Below, in pieces: positions 1-8,000 of a stretch of 64,000 bases of DNA. The stretch is from positions 1,116,001 to 1,180,000 of the forward strand of contig NZ_CAOJCM010000001.1 in assembly GCF_948329825.1 (NCBI RefSeq). The letters run 5' to 3'. This DNA comes from Paenibacillus sp. JJ-100. Its GTDB lineage: Bacteria; Bacillota; Bacilli; Paenibacillales; Paenibacillaceae. The stretch's first letter is position 1; every line of letters begins with the position of its first letter. The notes beneath the pieces are model-generated. The model had not been told where the DNA came from, did not search any database, and worked only from the letters and a program-made list of their open reading frames with translations. The position numbers and the translations under genes are program-made.

Positions 1-808
1 GTCCACTGGACAGACAAAACAGATCGGTATTGTCACTGCGATGATCGATGAGCTAAGTTTGACTTTTATTAACCAATTCATGGATACCGCGATGGACTAT
101 GGATTTCAGACCATTGTGTACATGTCTCGCAGTGACAAACAAATTGAGCTGCAGGCTTTCGAAGATCTGCGGAGTAAACGTGTGGATGGTCTGCTAATTG
201 TGACTTGCGTTAATGATCCAATTGAGTTAAAAGCATACATGCAATATGGACCGATCGTATCATGGCAGCGAATGGGGAACGACGAAATTCCCTCCATTGC
301 GATGGATCAGGCTCAAGGATACCGATTGGCGTTGGACCATCTGGTGTCAAAGGGCTACACACGTATTGCCAATATCTTTGGCAGAAAAAGCAGTCTGAAT
401 ACGAGAAGTCGCCGCGAAGCGTATGAGACGTTCATGTCTAGCAAGGGATTGCCTGTGTGGCGTGAAGCTTATCAATATTCTGTATTCACTTCTTCCGATG
501 GGGAAGTAGCCATGCGCCGAATGCTTGAAGCAGGCGAGATGCCGCAAGCGGTGCTTTGTTCTAACGATTACGCGGCGATCGGTATATTGAGTGAGGCGCG
601 CAGACAACATATAAGGGTTCCCGAGCAGCTCGCAATTGTTGGTTTTGATGATATCGAGTTGTCTCGTGTGCTCGAACTAACGACGATTCATAATCCAATT
701 GCTGAACAAGCCAAGCAGGCATTTTATCATTTGTGGAAAGTGCTGGGGAAGGAAGAGCTTCCGACAGAATCACTGGAGTACCATTTCATTGAACGATCAA
801 CGACTTGA
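1..808 (+). CDS. LacI-family transcriptional regulator, 5' end cut off
   Basis: The reading frame is already open at the first base and runs to a TGA at 806-808. What is present is the periplasmic-binding-protein-like ligand core of a LacI/GalR regulator. It opens with QIGIVTAMID, the typical first strand, and later shows VLCSNDYAAIGIL and the motif LAIVGFDDIELSRV that precedes the last strands of this family. The N-terminal helix-turn-helix DNA-binding domain (about 60 residues) lies outside the window. Members bind a sugar or sugar phosphate and release an operator. A palindrome with a central CG, the usual LacI operator shape, lies 160 bp downstream (968-998). The target and ligand cannot be told from this fragment. 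Confidence 0.9.
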   Translation, partial: STGQTKQIGIVTAMIDELSLTFINQFMDTAMDYGFQTIVYMSRSDKQIELQAFEDLRSKRVDGLLIVTCVNDPIELKAYMQYGPIVSWQRMGNDEIPSIAMDQAQGYRLALDHLVSKGYTRIANIFGRKSSLNTRSRREAYETFMSSKGLPVWREAYQYSVFTSSDGEVAMRRMLEAGEMPQAVLCSNDYAAIGILSEARRQHIRVPEQLAIVGFDDIELSRVLELTTIHNPIAEQAKQAFYHLWKVLGKEELPTESLEYHFIERSTT

Positions 809-859
809 GGAAGTATAACATGAGATGTGGTGAATGTTAGGGAGTTGTCGAGCTGAATG

Positions 860-895
860 GAGCTGGGTCGATAAGGTTCGTATTTGTTCCAGCTC
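860..895 (+). other. Hairpin after the LacI gene
   Basis: GAGCTGG at 860-866 pairs exactly with CCAGCTC at 889-895, with a 22-nt loop. There is no run of T after it, so it is not a standard intrinsic terminator. It may mark the 3' end of the lacI transcript or be chance. Confidence 0.3.
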
Positions 896-945
896 ATTTC
901 AATAATTATTCAAATTTGAAGTAAGTGTAAATGGATCGAATGCCT

Positions 946-998
946 TATACTGAATAAGAGCTTACACACGTTGTATCAGCAAGTAATACAACGTTGTA
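946..998 (+). promoter_or_regulatory. Candidate promoter and palindromic operator
   Basis: A TATACT -10-like hexamer lies at 946-951. Downstream, ACGTTGTAT (968-976) is repeated in inverted form as ATACAACGT (986-994), and the second copy is part of a perfect 12-bp palindrome TACAACGTTGTA (987-998). A palindrome with central CG just after a -10 element fits repression by a LacI-type protein, and a lacI gene ends 160 bp upstream. No good -35 was seen. Regulator assignment is inference. Confidence 0.5.
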
Positions 999-1061
999 CA
1001 GCATCATGAATTAAGTTACATATTTCACAAACAATCTTGCGGAAAGGTGAGAGCGAGCGGA

Positions 1062-1355
1062 ATGAACACGGTCACAGGTCGATTCAGAATTGCGGGCATA
1101 TGGGAGGGGATTTCTCTTCTGCTGCTTGTTTTTATTGCAATGCCATTAAAGTATTTTGCCGATATCTCGTCAGCTGTAGCTGTACTGGGAATGATTCATG
1201 GTATTTTATTTCCATTGTATCTCATTGCACTGGTACATCTGGGCATCGTCAGAAAATGGAAGGTATCGCTATGGCTGATGGGTTTTTTGGCGGGTCTGCT
1301 TCCTTTTGGAACATTTGTATTCGAGTCTTATCTCAAAAAAAGAGATTGGCAATAA
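1062..1355 (+). CDS. Small integral membrane protein, DUF3817 type
   Basis: This encodes a 97-residue protein with three hydrophobic helices: ISLLLLVFIAMPLKYF, VLGMIHGILFPLYLIALVHLG and VSLWLMGFLAGLLPFGTFVF. The sequence ends in a short basic tail (YLKKRDWQ). This pattern, including the GIWEGIS start and the MIHGILFPLYL helix, fits the DUF3817 family of small bacterial membrane proteins, whose function is unknown. The ATG at 1062 was preferred over GTG at 1047 because AAAGGTGA sits about 11 nt upstream of it. It stands alone between a candidate operator (946-998) and a terminator (1474-1507). Confidence 0.75.
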   Translation: MNTVTGRFRIAGIWEGISLLLLVFIAMPLKYFADISSAVAVLGMIHGILFPLYLIALVHLGIVRKWKVSLWLMGFLAGLLPFGTFVFESYLKKRDWQ

Positions 1356-1377
1356 ACGCACGATAGCGCGTGATAGC

Positions 1378-1470
1378 ACCAACTAACGTTTAATTAACGT
1401 TAAGTAACCTCGGCTAACGGTACCGAAGACGAACTAACGTTAACTATCGCAAACTAAAACTAAGTAACGT
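1378..1470. repeat. Degenerate AACTAACGTT-type repeats in a 3' region
   Basis: The stretch after the DUF3817 gene is built from variants of one word: AACTAACGTT, ATTAACGTTAAG, GGCTAACGGT, AACTAACGTTAAC and AAGTAACGTAAG. Several are internally palindromic (TTAACGTTAA). There is no open frame across it. It may be a decayed tandem repeat or a cluster of binding words; nothing else explains it. Confidence 0.45.
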
Positions 1471-1473
1471 AAG

Positions 1474-1507
1474 CAACCTCCTGTATGAATACAGAAGGTT
1501 GTTTTTG
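1474..1507 (+). terminator. Intrinsic terminator after the DUF3817 gene
   Basis: CAACCTCCTGTAT pairs with ATACAGAAGGTTG (one mismatch) around a 2-nt turn, followed by TTTTTG. On the minus strand the T-run is poor, so it mainly serves the plus strand. Confidence 0.8.
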
Positions 1508-1582
1508 TATAGGCGTTCGTTTCAGGATCTCGTACAACATTATGTATGTCTAGGTGTGCCAGCATGAAGCACTGAATCATTA

Positions 1583-1717
1583 TTAGGGTTTAACTGTGCC
1601 GGTTTGTCGATCCGATAGAACACCATACTCATGGTCTGACGGTGCAGCCGATGCGAAAGCAGAGAAAGATGAGACAACAAACAGAGCAGCAAGTAGCAGG
1701 AGCGTCTTCTTAGTCAT
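1583..1717 (-). CDS. 44-residue predicted exported peptide
   Basis: The ATG at 1717 is preceded by GGAGGTGAAAAT, an excellent ribosome site. The peptide begins MTKKTLLLLAALFVVSSFSA and ends at TAA 1583-1585. Residues 1-25 look like a Sec signal peptide: two lysines, a leucine-rich core and a likely AxA cleavage near ASAA. That leaves a hydrophilic mature part of about 19 residues (PSDHEYGVLSDRQTGTVKP). It lies 85 bp downstream of the AraC gene on the same strand with no clear terminator between, so co-transcription is plausible. The size and layout resemble exported signalling pro-peptides such as Phr, but no Rap-type partner is visible. No family was recognised. Confidence 0.65.
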   Translation of the reverse strand: MTKKTLLLLAALFVVSSFSAFASAAPSDHEYGVLSDRQTGTVKP

Positions 1718-1802
1718 ATTTTCACCTCCGTATTTCAAAAATGCGTTACACATCCATTTTAATCCATAATTGAAACTTGTGGGATGTTATTGAGAAATAA
1801 TT

Positions 1803-2648
1803 TTATTGATTTTTTGTTGCAAAGTTAACAGTCATCTGCTTCCGATATTCCGTCGGATTCAAACCAGTATGTTTCTTGAACTGTCTTGAAAAATAATAGG
1901 AATCGTTGAATCCAAGATGATCAGCAATCTGGGTCATCGCAAGGGAGGTGTGACTTAGCATCTCCTTGGCCTTGTCAATTTTTCTGCTGGTCAGGTATTG
2001 AATAGGCGGCATACCCATCTGTTGTTTGAAAAAACGAATAAAATAATTAGGATGCATATGTAGCATCTGAGCTAAATACGGAACAGACATATTCTCTTCA
2101 ATATGTGCATCGATATAGGTAAGCAGGGTGGACAATTTTTCAACGACAGGTACGTTTACGTAGGTAATCTGGTTCATATCCAGGTTTTTGATGTAGTGGG
2201 ACAGCAGTTCCGTCAGTTTACTCCTAGCCATCAGATGCGCGTATACTTCATTGGAGTTGGCATAGGTCAGCATGCTATTAAAAATATCTTGGAATATCTC
2301 AGGCTGGCTCACGTGGACCATGTGAGGGAATTGGAGAATCTCAAATAGATTGATGCCTCCGACTTTGGCCGAGAAGTGACACCAGTATTTAAGAAAAGGT
2401 TGATCACTAATGGAGGAGTATGATTGCTGTACCCCTTCTGGCATCAAAAAGAGTTGTCCTGGCTTGGGGTAATATTCTTGATCCCCGATTTTAAGCCAGC
2501 CTTCACCCTCGCAAATCCAGTATAGTTTGCTATAGTCCGGCGTGTAATCCAGATCTCTCCAATCTGGGCCGCAACGGTTGTAATTGACCATGAACAAATC
2601 CACTTGCAGGTTGGACAAATAGGTAGTTAGCAATGTTTGATGATCCAT
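1803..2648 (-). CDS. AraC-family transcriptional regulator
   Basis: 281 residues. The N-terminal half is a cupin-like sensing domain (YSKLYWICEGEGWLKIGD, then YPKPGQLFLMPEGVQQSY). The C-terminal 100 residues hold two helix-turn-helix motifs of the AraC/XylS type, ending in LGFNDSYYFSRQFKKHTGLNPTEYRK, which is close to the family signature. The ATG at 2648 was chosen over GTG at 2654 because AGGGAG is 7 nt upstream of the ATG and too close to the GTG. It is transcribed away from the alpha-L-fucosidase gene, with 118 bp between the two starts, so it probably activates that gene in response to a sugar. An exported peptide gene follows downstream. Confidence 0.92.
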   Translation of the reverse strand: MDHQTLLTTYLSNLQVDLFMVNYNRCGPDWRDLDYTPDYSKLYWICEGEGWLKIGDQEYYPKPGQLFLMPEGVQQSYSSISDQPFLKYWCHFSAKVGGINLFEILQFPHMVHVSQPEIFQDIFNSMLTYANSNEVYAHLMARSKLTELLSHYIKNLDMNQITYVNVPVVEKLSTLLTYIDAHIEENMSVPYLAQMLHMHPNYFIRFFKQQMGMPPIQYLTSRKIDKAKEMLSHTSLAMTQIADHLGFNDSYYFSRQFKKHTGLNPTEYRKQMTVNFATKNQ

Positions 2649-2766
2649 AGACACACTCCCTGTAGGTTATTATCGTCCATCTAATAGTTAATGTTCTGCA
2701 TGGGCAACCGACTCTCGTCACACTACAATACGAATGTAGGTTACCAGGGAAGGAAGGGAACAGCGT

Positions 2767-4224
2767 ATGAACAAAATCGAATATTTGCAGCAGATTGATG
2801 CGAAGATTGCTAGCGGGAAATTCAAGGATAACTGGACTTCACTTCGTGAATTTGTCGTTCCCGCATGGTATCAACAAGCCAAATTCGGTATTTTCATTCA
2901 TTGGGGCGTGTATTCGGTTCCGGCATATGATAGTGAGTGGTACCCACGTAATATGTACATTCAAGGCTCCAAAGCCTATGAACATCATCTGAAGGTGTAC
3001 GGAGATCATAAAGAATTCGGATATAAGGATTTCATCCCGATGTTTAAGGCAGAGAAGTTTGATGCAGACGAATGGGCTACTCTGTTCAAGCAAGCAGGCG
3101 CAAGATATGTAATGCCTGTTGCAGAGCATCATGATGGCTTTCAGATGTATAAGAGTTCTATCTCTCACTATAACACATATGAAATGGGGCCCAAACGTGA
3201 TCTGCTCGGAGAGATGAAAGCTGCCTACGAGAAGCAGGGGTTAACCTTCTGTGTATCATCCCACCGTGCAGAGCATTGGTTTTTCATGTCACATGGTAGA
3301 CAATTTGATTCCGATATCCAAGATCCGATGCAGTACGGGGATTTTTATTGGCCCGCTATGCCAGAACCAGATCATCAAGACCTGAACGGATCGCCGCCTT
3401 CAGTAGAATATCTGGAAGATTGGCTTATTCGATGCTGTGAACTCGTGGATGAGTATCAGCCTAGCGTGTTCTATTTTGATTGGTGGATTCATACTGCTGC
3501 ATTCAAGCCCTATCTGAAAAAGTTCGCTGCATATTATTACAACAAAGGGGAGGAATGGGGCATCCCGGTTGCGATCAATTACAAGCATGATGCGTTCATG
3601 TTTGGGGCAGCAGTTCCTGATGTGGAGCGTGGACAATTTGCGGAGCTTAAGCCTTATTTTTGGCAAACGGATACGGCTGTTGCGAGAAATTCATGGTGTT
3701 ACACAGAAAATAACCATTACAAAAGTGCAGAAGAGATCATTCGCGATCTTGTAGATATTGTAAGTAAAAATGGGAGTCTGCTGCTAAATATCGGGCCCCG
3801 TGCAGATGGAACCATTCCGGATGAAGATCGGAATATCCTGCTGCAGATTGGAAAGTGGCTCGAAGTGAACGGAGAGGCGATCTACGATACATCGTTCTGG
3901 CGGACGTATGGTGAAGGGCCTACAGTGGTGAAGGAAGGGCAGTTCACAGACGGCGACACAAAGGCTTTTACCCAGGAGGATATACGATTTACGGTAAAAG
4001 GCAGCAGTCTGTACGCCGCTGTAATGGTTTACCCGGATCATGGCGTTGTGCGTATTCGATCGCTGAGAGAAGGTTCACCGCATTTTCATGGCATAATTAA
4101 AAAAATTCAGGTTCTGGGATTTGAAGAGCAGCCCGATTGGGAGAGAAATGAAAATGCTTTGTCCATTACCACAACACGTGTAAAAAGTGACGCACCTGTC
4201 GTATTCAAAATTGATCTGGATTAA
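2767..4224 (+). CDS. GH29 alpha-L-fucosidase
   Basis: 485 residues, the usual length of bacterial GH29 enzymes, which remove alpha-linked L-fucose by a retaining mechanism. The catalytic barrel shows WYQQAKFGIFIHWGVYSVPA near residues 36-55 and HHDGFQMYKSSIS near 119-131. The nucleophile motif is FYFDWW, with Asp238 as the expected catalytic residue. LLLNIGPRADGTIPDED near 339-355 is also a family hallmark. The C-terminal 90 residues form a beta-rich accessory domain. There is no signal peptide, so it acts inside the cell on imported oligosaccharides. GGAAGG lies 12-17 nt before the ATG. The divergent AraC gene is the likely regulator. Confidence 0.93.
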   Translation: MNKIEYLQQIDAKIASGKFKDNWTSLREFVVPAWYQQAKFGIFIHWGVYSVPAYDSEWYPRNMYIQGSKAYEHHLKVYGDHKEFGYKDFIPMFKAEKFDADEWATLFKQAGARYVMPVAEHHDGFQMYKSSISHYNTYEMGPKRDLLGEMKAAYEKQGLTFCVSSHRAEHWFFMSHGRQFDSDIQDPMQYGDFYWPAMPEPDHQDLNGSPPSVEYLEDWLIRCCELVDEYQPSVFYFDWWIHTAAFKPYLKKFAAYYYNKGEEWGIPVAINYKHDAFMFGAAVPDVERGQFAELKPYFWQTDTAVARNSWCYTENNHYKSAEEIIRDLVDIVSKNGSLLLNIGPRADGTIPDEDRNILLQIGKWLEVNGEAIYDTSFWRTYGEGPTVVKEGQFTDGDTKAFTQEDIRFTVKGSSLYAAVMVYPDHGVVRIRSLREGSPHFHGIIKKIQVLGFEEQPDWERNENALSITTTRVKSDAPVVFKIDLD

Positions 4225-4259
4225 AGTTGAAACGACACAAACGTAGGTATAATGAGAAG

Positions 4260-4289
4260 AAGAACTGGCGAAGGAGCTGGTTCTTTTTT
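4260..4289 (+). terminator. Terminator after the fucosidase gene
   Basis: AAGAAC (4260-4265) pairs with GTTCTT (4280-4285), with a partly paired interior, followed by a run of T. Confidence 0.7.
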
Positions 4290-4468
4290 GTGTGCTTTAT
4301 TAAAAATAAATACGAGTTAAGAGGGGAAGGGGGTTGAAAGTCCTTAATGTTAGATTCTCAATCATTTGAAAATTGCGCGAATACGAAAGGTTGGGCGTTA
4401 AAGTTAGAGGCGATAGACACATAAAAGCATGATATAGACTTATTTTCTATTTTTTTCAAATAAAGGAC

Positions 4469-4497
4469 TTGTGCATACTGGATTTTGAATCTATACT
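4469..4497 (+). promoter_or_regulatory. Sigma-A-type promoter far upstream of the subtilase gene
   Basis: TTGTGC (4469-4474), a 17-nt spacer and TATACT (4492-4497) make a near-consensus promoter. Transcription would start near 4504, about 505 nt before the TTG start codon at 5010. Confidence 0.6.
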
Positions 4498-4503
4498 ATA
4501 CCA

Positions 4504-5009
4504 ATAAAATCCAATTAAGACTTAAATTGAACTTTACTATGTGATTTAATACGCATTTTTTCTTCCGACCCGTACGAATTACCCGAATTCATTGACCACT
4601 TCAAGGCAAACTTTCTGCTAACGCTTCTGAATATCCTCCACATGAATGCTTACGAACATTCCAGTCCTATTCGAACTAACAGTCACAACCACACTTACAC
4701 TCGACCTATTTAAGGAAGACTTCATACGCAGGGTTTCGTCTCATCGAATGCACATTTCTTCACACGCATTTATTTTTTTGACCTATGGCCGATTCTTATT
4801 GAACCAGTGCTCTATGTTCATCTAACCAGACCTGTAAAGGAGGTGAGGCTGTATCTGAAATGAACAAAAAGTAAGGTAGAGCGGCGTCTACGCATTCGAA
4901 CTTCATTGCACTACTCGCACCGCCACAGGACTAATGATTGGATTCATTCACAGAGAAGGGTACTTGAACTAAGACAAACCAAAAAACCGGGTAAAAGGAG
5001 TGGAAAAGT
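4504..5009 (+). other. Long G-poor untranslated leader of the subtilase gene
   Basis: No gene is visible in this half kilobase. The plus strand is unusually poor in G: across 4561-4680 I count 37 C and 15 G, the reverse of the neighbouring coding strand. A strong ribosome-site word (AAAGGAGGTGAGG, about 4838-4850) has no useful start after it; the nearest ATG begins a 4-codon frame (MNKK). The real gene has its own ribosome site at 4994-5003. The stretch could be a structure-free mRNA leader or a decayed gene. Confidence 0.45.
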
Positions 5010-8000
5010 TTGATTAAATTAAAGCCTTTACGAAAACCCGTCTCCATGGGGCTCTCGCTCCTCCTTGCATTTTCACTGGCAATTCCGGTTTCTGCACAAC
5101 ATTCTAATTCATCCACAATTGATATGAAGTCCGGCCTGGCCGAGGTAACAACATCCAAAGTGAATGCCAAATTGACGAAAGAATTCGAAGGCAGCGAATA
5201 TGTAACCTATCTTGTCAAAATGAAGGAACAGGTAGACACCGCAGCCGTCTCCAAGCAAGCTATGGAAAAGGCAACGATTGCCAAAGAAACACCTTCAGCA
5301 ACCAAGTTGTCTGTTCGCAACTCTGTGGTGAGTTCACTTCGCGAAACAGCCTCGCGAACCCAATATGCCATTGAGCATTATCTTGAAAAGGAAATTGACC
5401 TGGGCAAGGTCAAAGAATATAAAAGCTATTTTATCGTGAATTCACTCGCGGTAACCAGTACAAAAGAAGTGATGGAGCAGATTGCGTCGCTGCCTGAGGT
5501 AGAGAAAATTTTACCGAACGAGACGAGGTACCTGCAAAAGGCGGAAACGAGCAAGCAGTCTGCTACACTGGCACCAGCAAAGGATGCTACCCAATCTCCA
5601 GCGAAACAGCAGGCTGTGAATGGGCCTTCAACGAAAGAAGCAGATTCAAAGGTGAAGAAGCAGACCGAGAATGTGGAATGGAACATTGATTACATTAATG
5701 CACCTGCAGTATGGGAACGAGGTATTGATGGCACAGGCATCGTAGTAGCCAATCTGGACAGTGGAGTAGACTACACCCACCCAGCACTTCGCAGTAAATG
5801 GCGGGGGCTGGACGCTTCAGGCAACGTTGCTGATCCGGAACTTAGCTGGTACGATCCGCATAGTGGTGCGGCCCTTCCCGCTGATGAAGATGGACACGGT
5901 ACCCACACAATGGGAACGATGGTGGGTTCCGAAGCGGATGGTAGCAATCAAATTGGCGTGGCGCCGGGTGCTAAGTGGATTGGCGTGCGTATCTTCAATC
6001 CGGAGACAACCGATGCCATTATTCTGGATGGTGGACAATGGCTCATTGCTCCAGTGGATGCCGAGGGTAATCTCCATCCTGAACTTGCTCCAGATGTGGT
6101 TAACAATTCATGGGGTGGTGGCGCAGGTCTGGATGAATGGTTTAGACCGATGGTTCAGGCTTGGCGGGATGCTCAGATTTTCCCTGAATTCTCAGCAGGG
6201 AATGTCCGTTTGACGAATCCGGGCGGTCCTGGTTCAGTTGCAAACCCGGCCAATTACCCGGAGAGCTTTGCTACTGGAGCAACAGACATCAATGGTAATC
6301 TGGCTTCCTTCTCGTTGCTTGGTCCATCCCCATACGATGAGATCAAACCCGAAGTATCTGCCCCTGGTGTGAACATTCGTTCAGCCGTGCCGGGAGGTAC
6401 ATATGAAGGTGGATGGAACGGCACTTCTATGGCAGGTCCGCATACAACGGCTCTTGCTGCACTGCTGCTTCAAGCCAACCACTCGCTGAACGTGGATCAA
6501 CTGGAGCAGATCATTATGGATACAGCTACCCCGAGAACTGACAGCCAGTATCCTGTCTCGCCAAACAATGGGTACGGCCATGGAATCATTAACGCGCTGG
6601 ATGCTGTTGGATCGGTTCTTGAAGGAGTCGGTACCGTCTCCGGAAGAGTAGTTACGGCCGGAGATGATCTGGAAGAACCGGTGTTAGAGCATGCGCCAGT
6701 CAATACAGCTTTTACCGGATTGGATATTCCTTTAACGGCACATGTGACGGATAATGTTGCAGTAGTTTCCGTTGAAGCTTTTGCTAGAACGAAGGGCACG
6801 AAGGAGTACGTCTACCTGCCGATGAGTCGAATCGAAGGAGACAGCAAAGCGGGTACGTACACGGCAACAATTCCAGCATTCTTGATTGAACCAGCTGGTG
6901 TGGAGTATTACATTCGTGTCAACGATTACGGCAACAATGGGTTCGAGAGCAAAGTATATAGCATTGCTGTATCCAATGGAGTGAAGCCTGGTTATCTTCA
7001 GGACTTTGAAGCGGATCAACTCGGATTCACAACCGGTGGCACGGGAAGTATCTGGAGCTGGGGAGCACCTGTGAGTGGACCGAAGGCAGCATATTCCGGG
7101 GAGAAAGTTATTGCTACTAACCTTCAAGGCACCTATCTGCCGAACAGCAATGCCTATCTTCTTGCTCCACCTATCGATCTGACAGAAAGTCCTGAGGGCG
7201 CATTGTTGACCTTCAAGCACTGGTATGATCTTGAGAATAATCTTGATTTTGGCAAGGTGTACATTGCTTCAGAGGATAGTGACTATGTGTTTGAAGAACT
7301 GCTCAGTTACACGGGAACAAGCGGTGAATGGAAAACACAGTACGTGGACCTGCGTGAATATGCCGGACAACAGGTGTTCATCCAGTTTAATCTGAACAGT
7401 GATGGAACAGTGCAGAAATCAGGCTGGTACATTGATGACTTTGCTGTACAGGAACTGGATGATATCGCTCCAGAAACACCTTCAGCATTGTCTGCAACCG
7501 CCGATGTTCTAGGGAATGTGACTCTGAACTGGACGGGATCAGCCGATGAGGATCTTGACTCTTATGTTGTGTATCGTTCCGAGACTGCAGGTTCCGGTTA
7601 TGAGTCTCTGGGCACGGTGAAGGCTACGTCCTATACGGATACGACGACGGAGTCCAATACGACGTATTATTACACGGTAGCAGCAGTGGATTACAGTGGC
7701 AATGAGAGTGAGAAATCCAATGAAGTTTCCATCACAGTAGAAGTTCCAGAAGATATCTACATCGATCCGTTTGATGGAAACAATGATAATGGCTGGACGC
7801 ATGCTGGAACTAAGGATGAATGGGAGAGAGGCATCCCGTTGACCGGTCCTTTGAGTGCGGTGTCACCGCCAAATGTATGGGCGACGGATCTCGACAATAC
7901 GTATGAAAATGGCTCCAACTATTCCCTGATCTCTCCCGTGATTGATTTGAAGGATGTATCCGAGGCTACGTTAACCTTTAATCACTGGTATGAGATCGAG

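Noticed and set aside
4838..4876. Strong ribosome-site word followed by ATG
   Set aside because: The frame is only MNKK and the spacing (about 16 nt) is too long; no sensible gene follows.
6732..7220. Open frame of 162 codons on the minus strand
   Set aside because: It is inside the subtilase gene; no ribosome site or domain.
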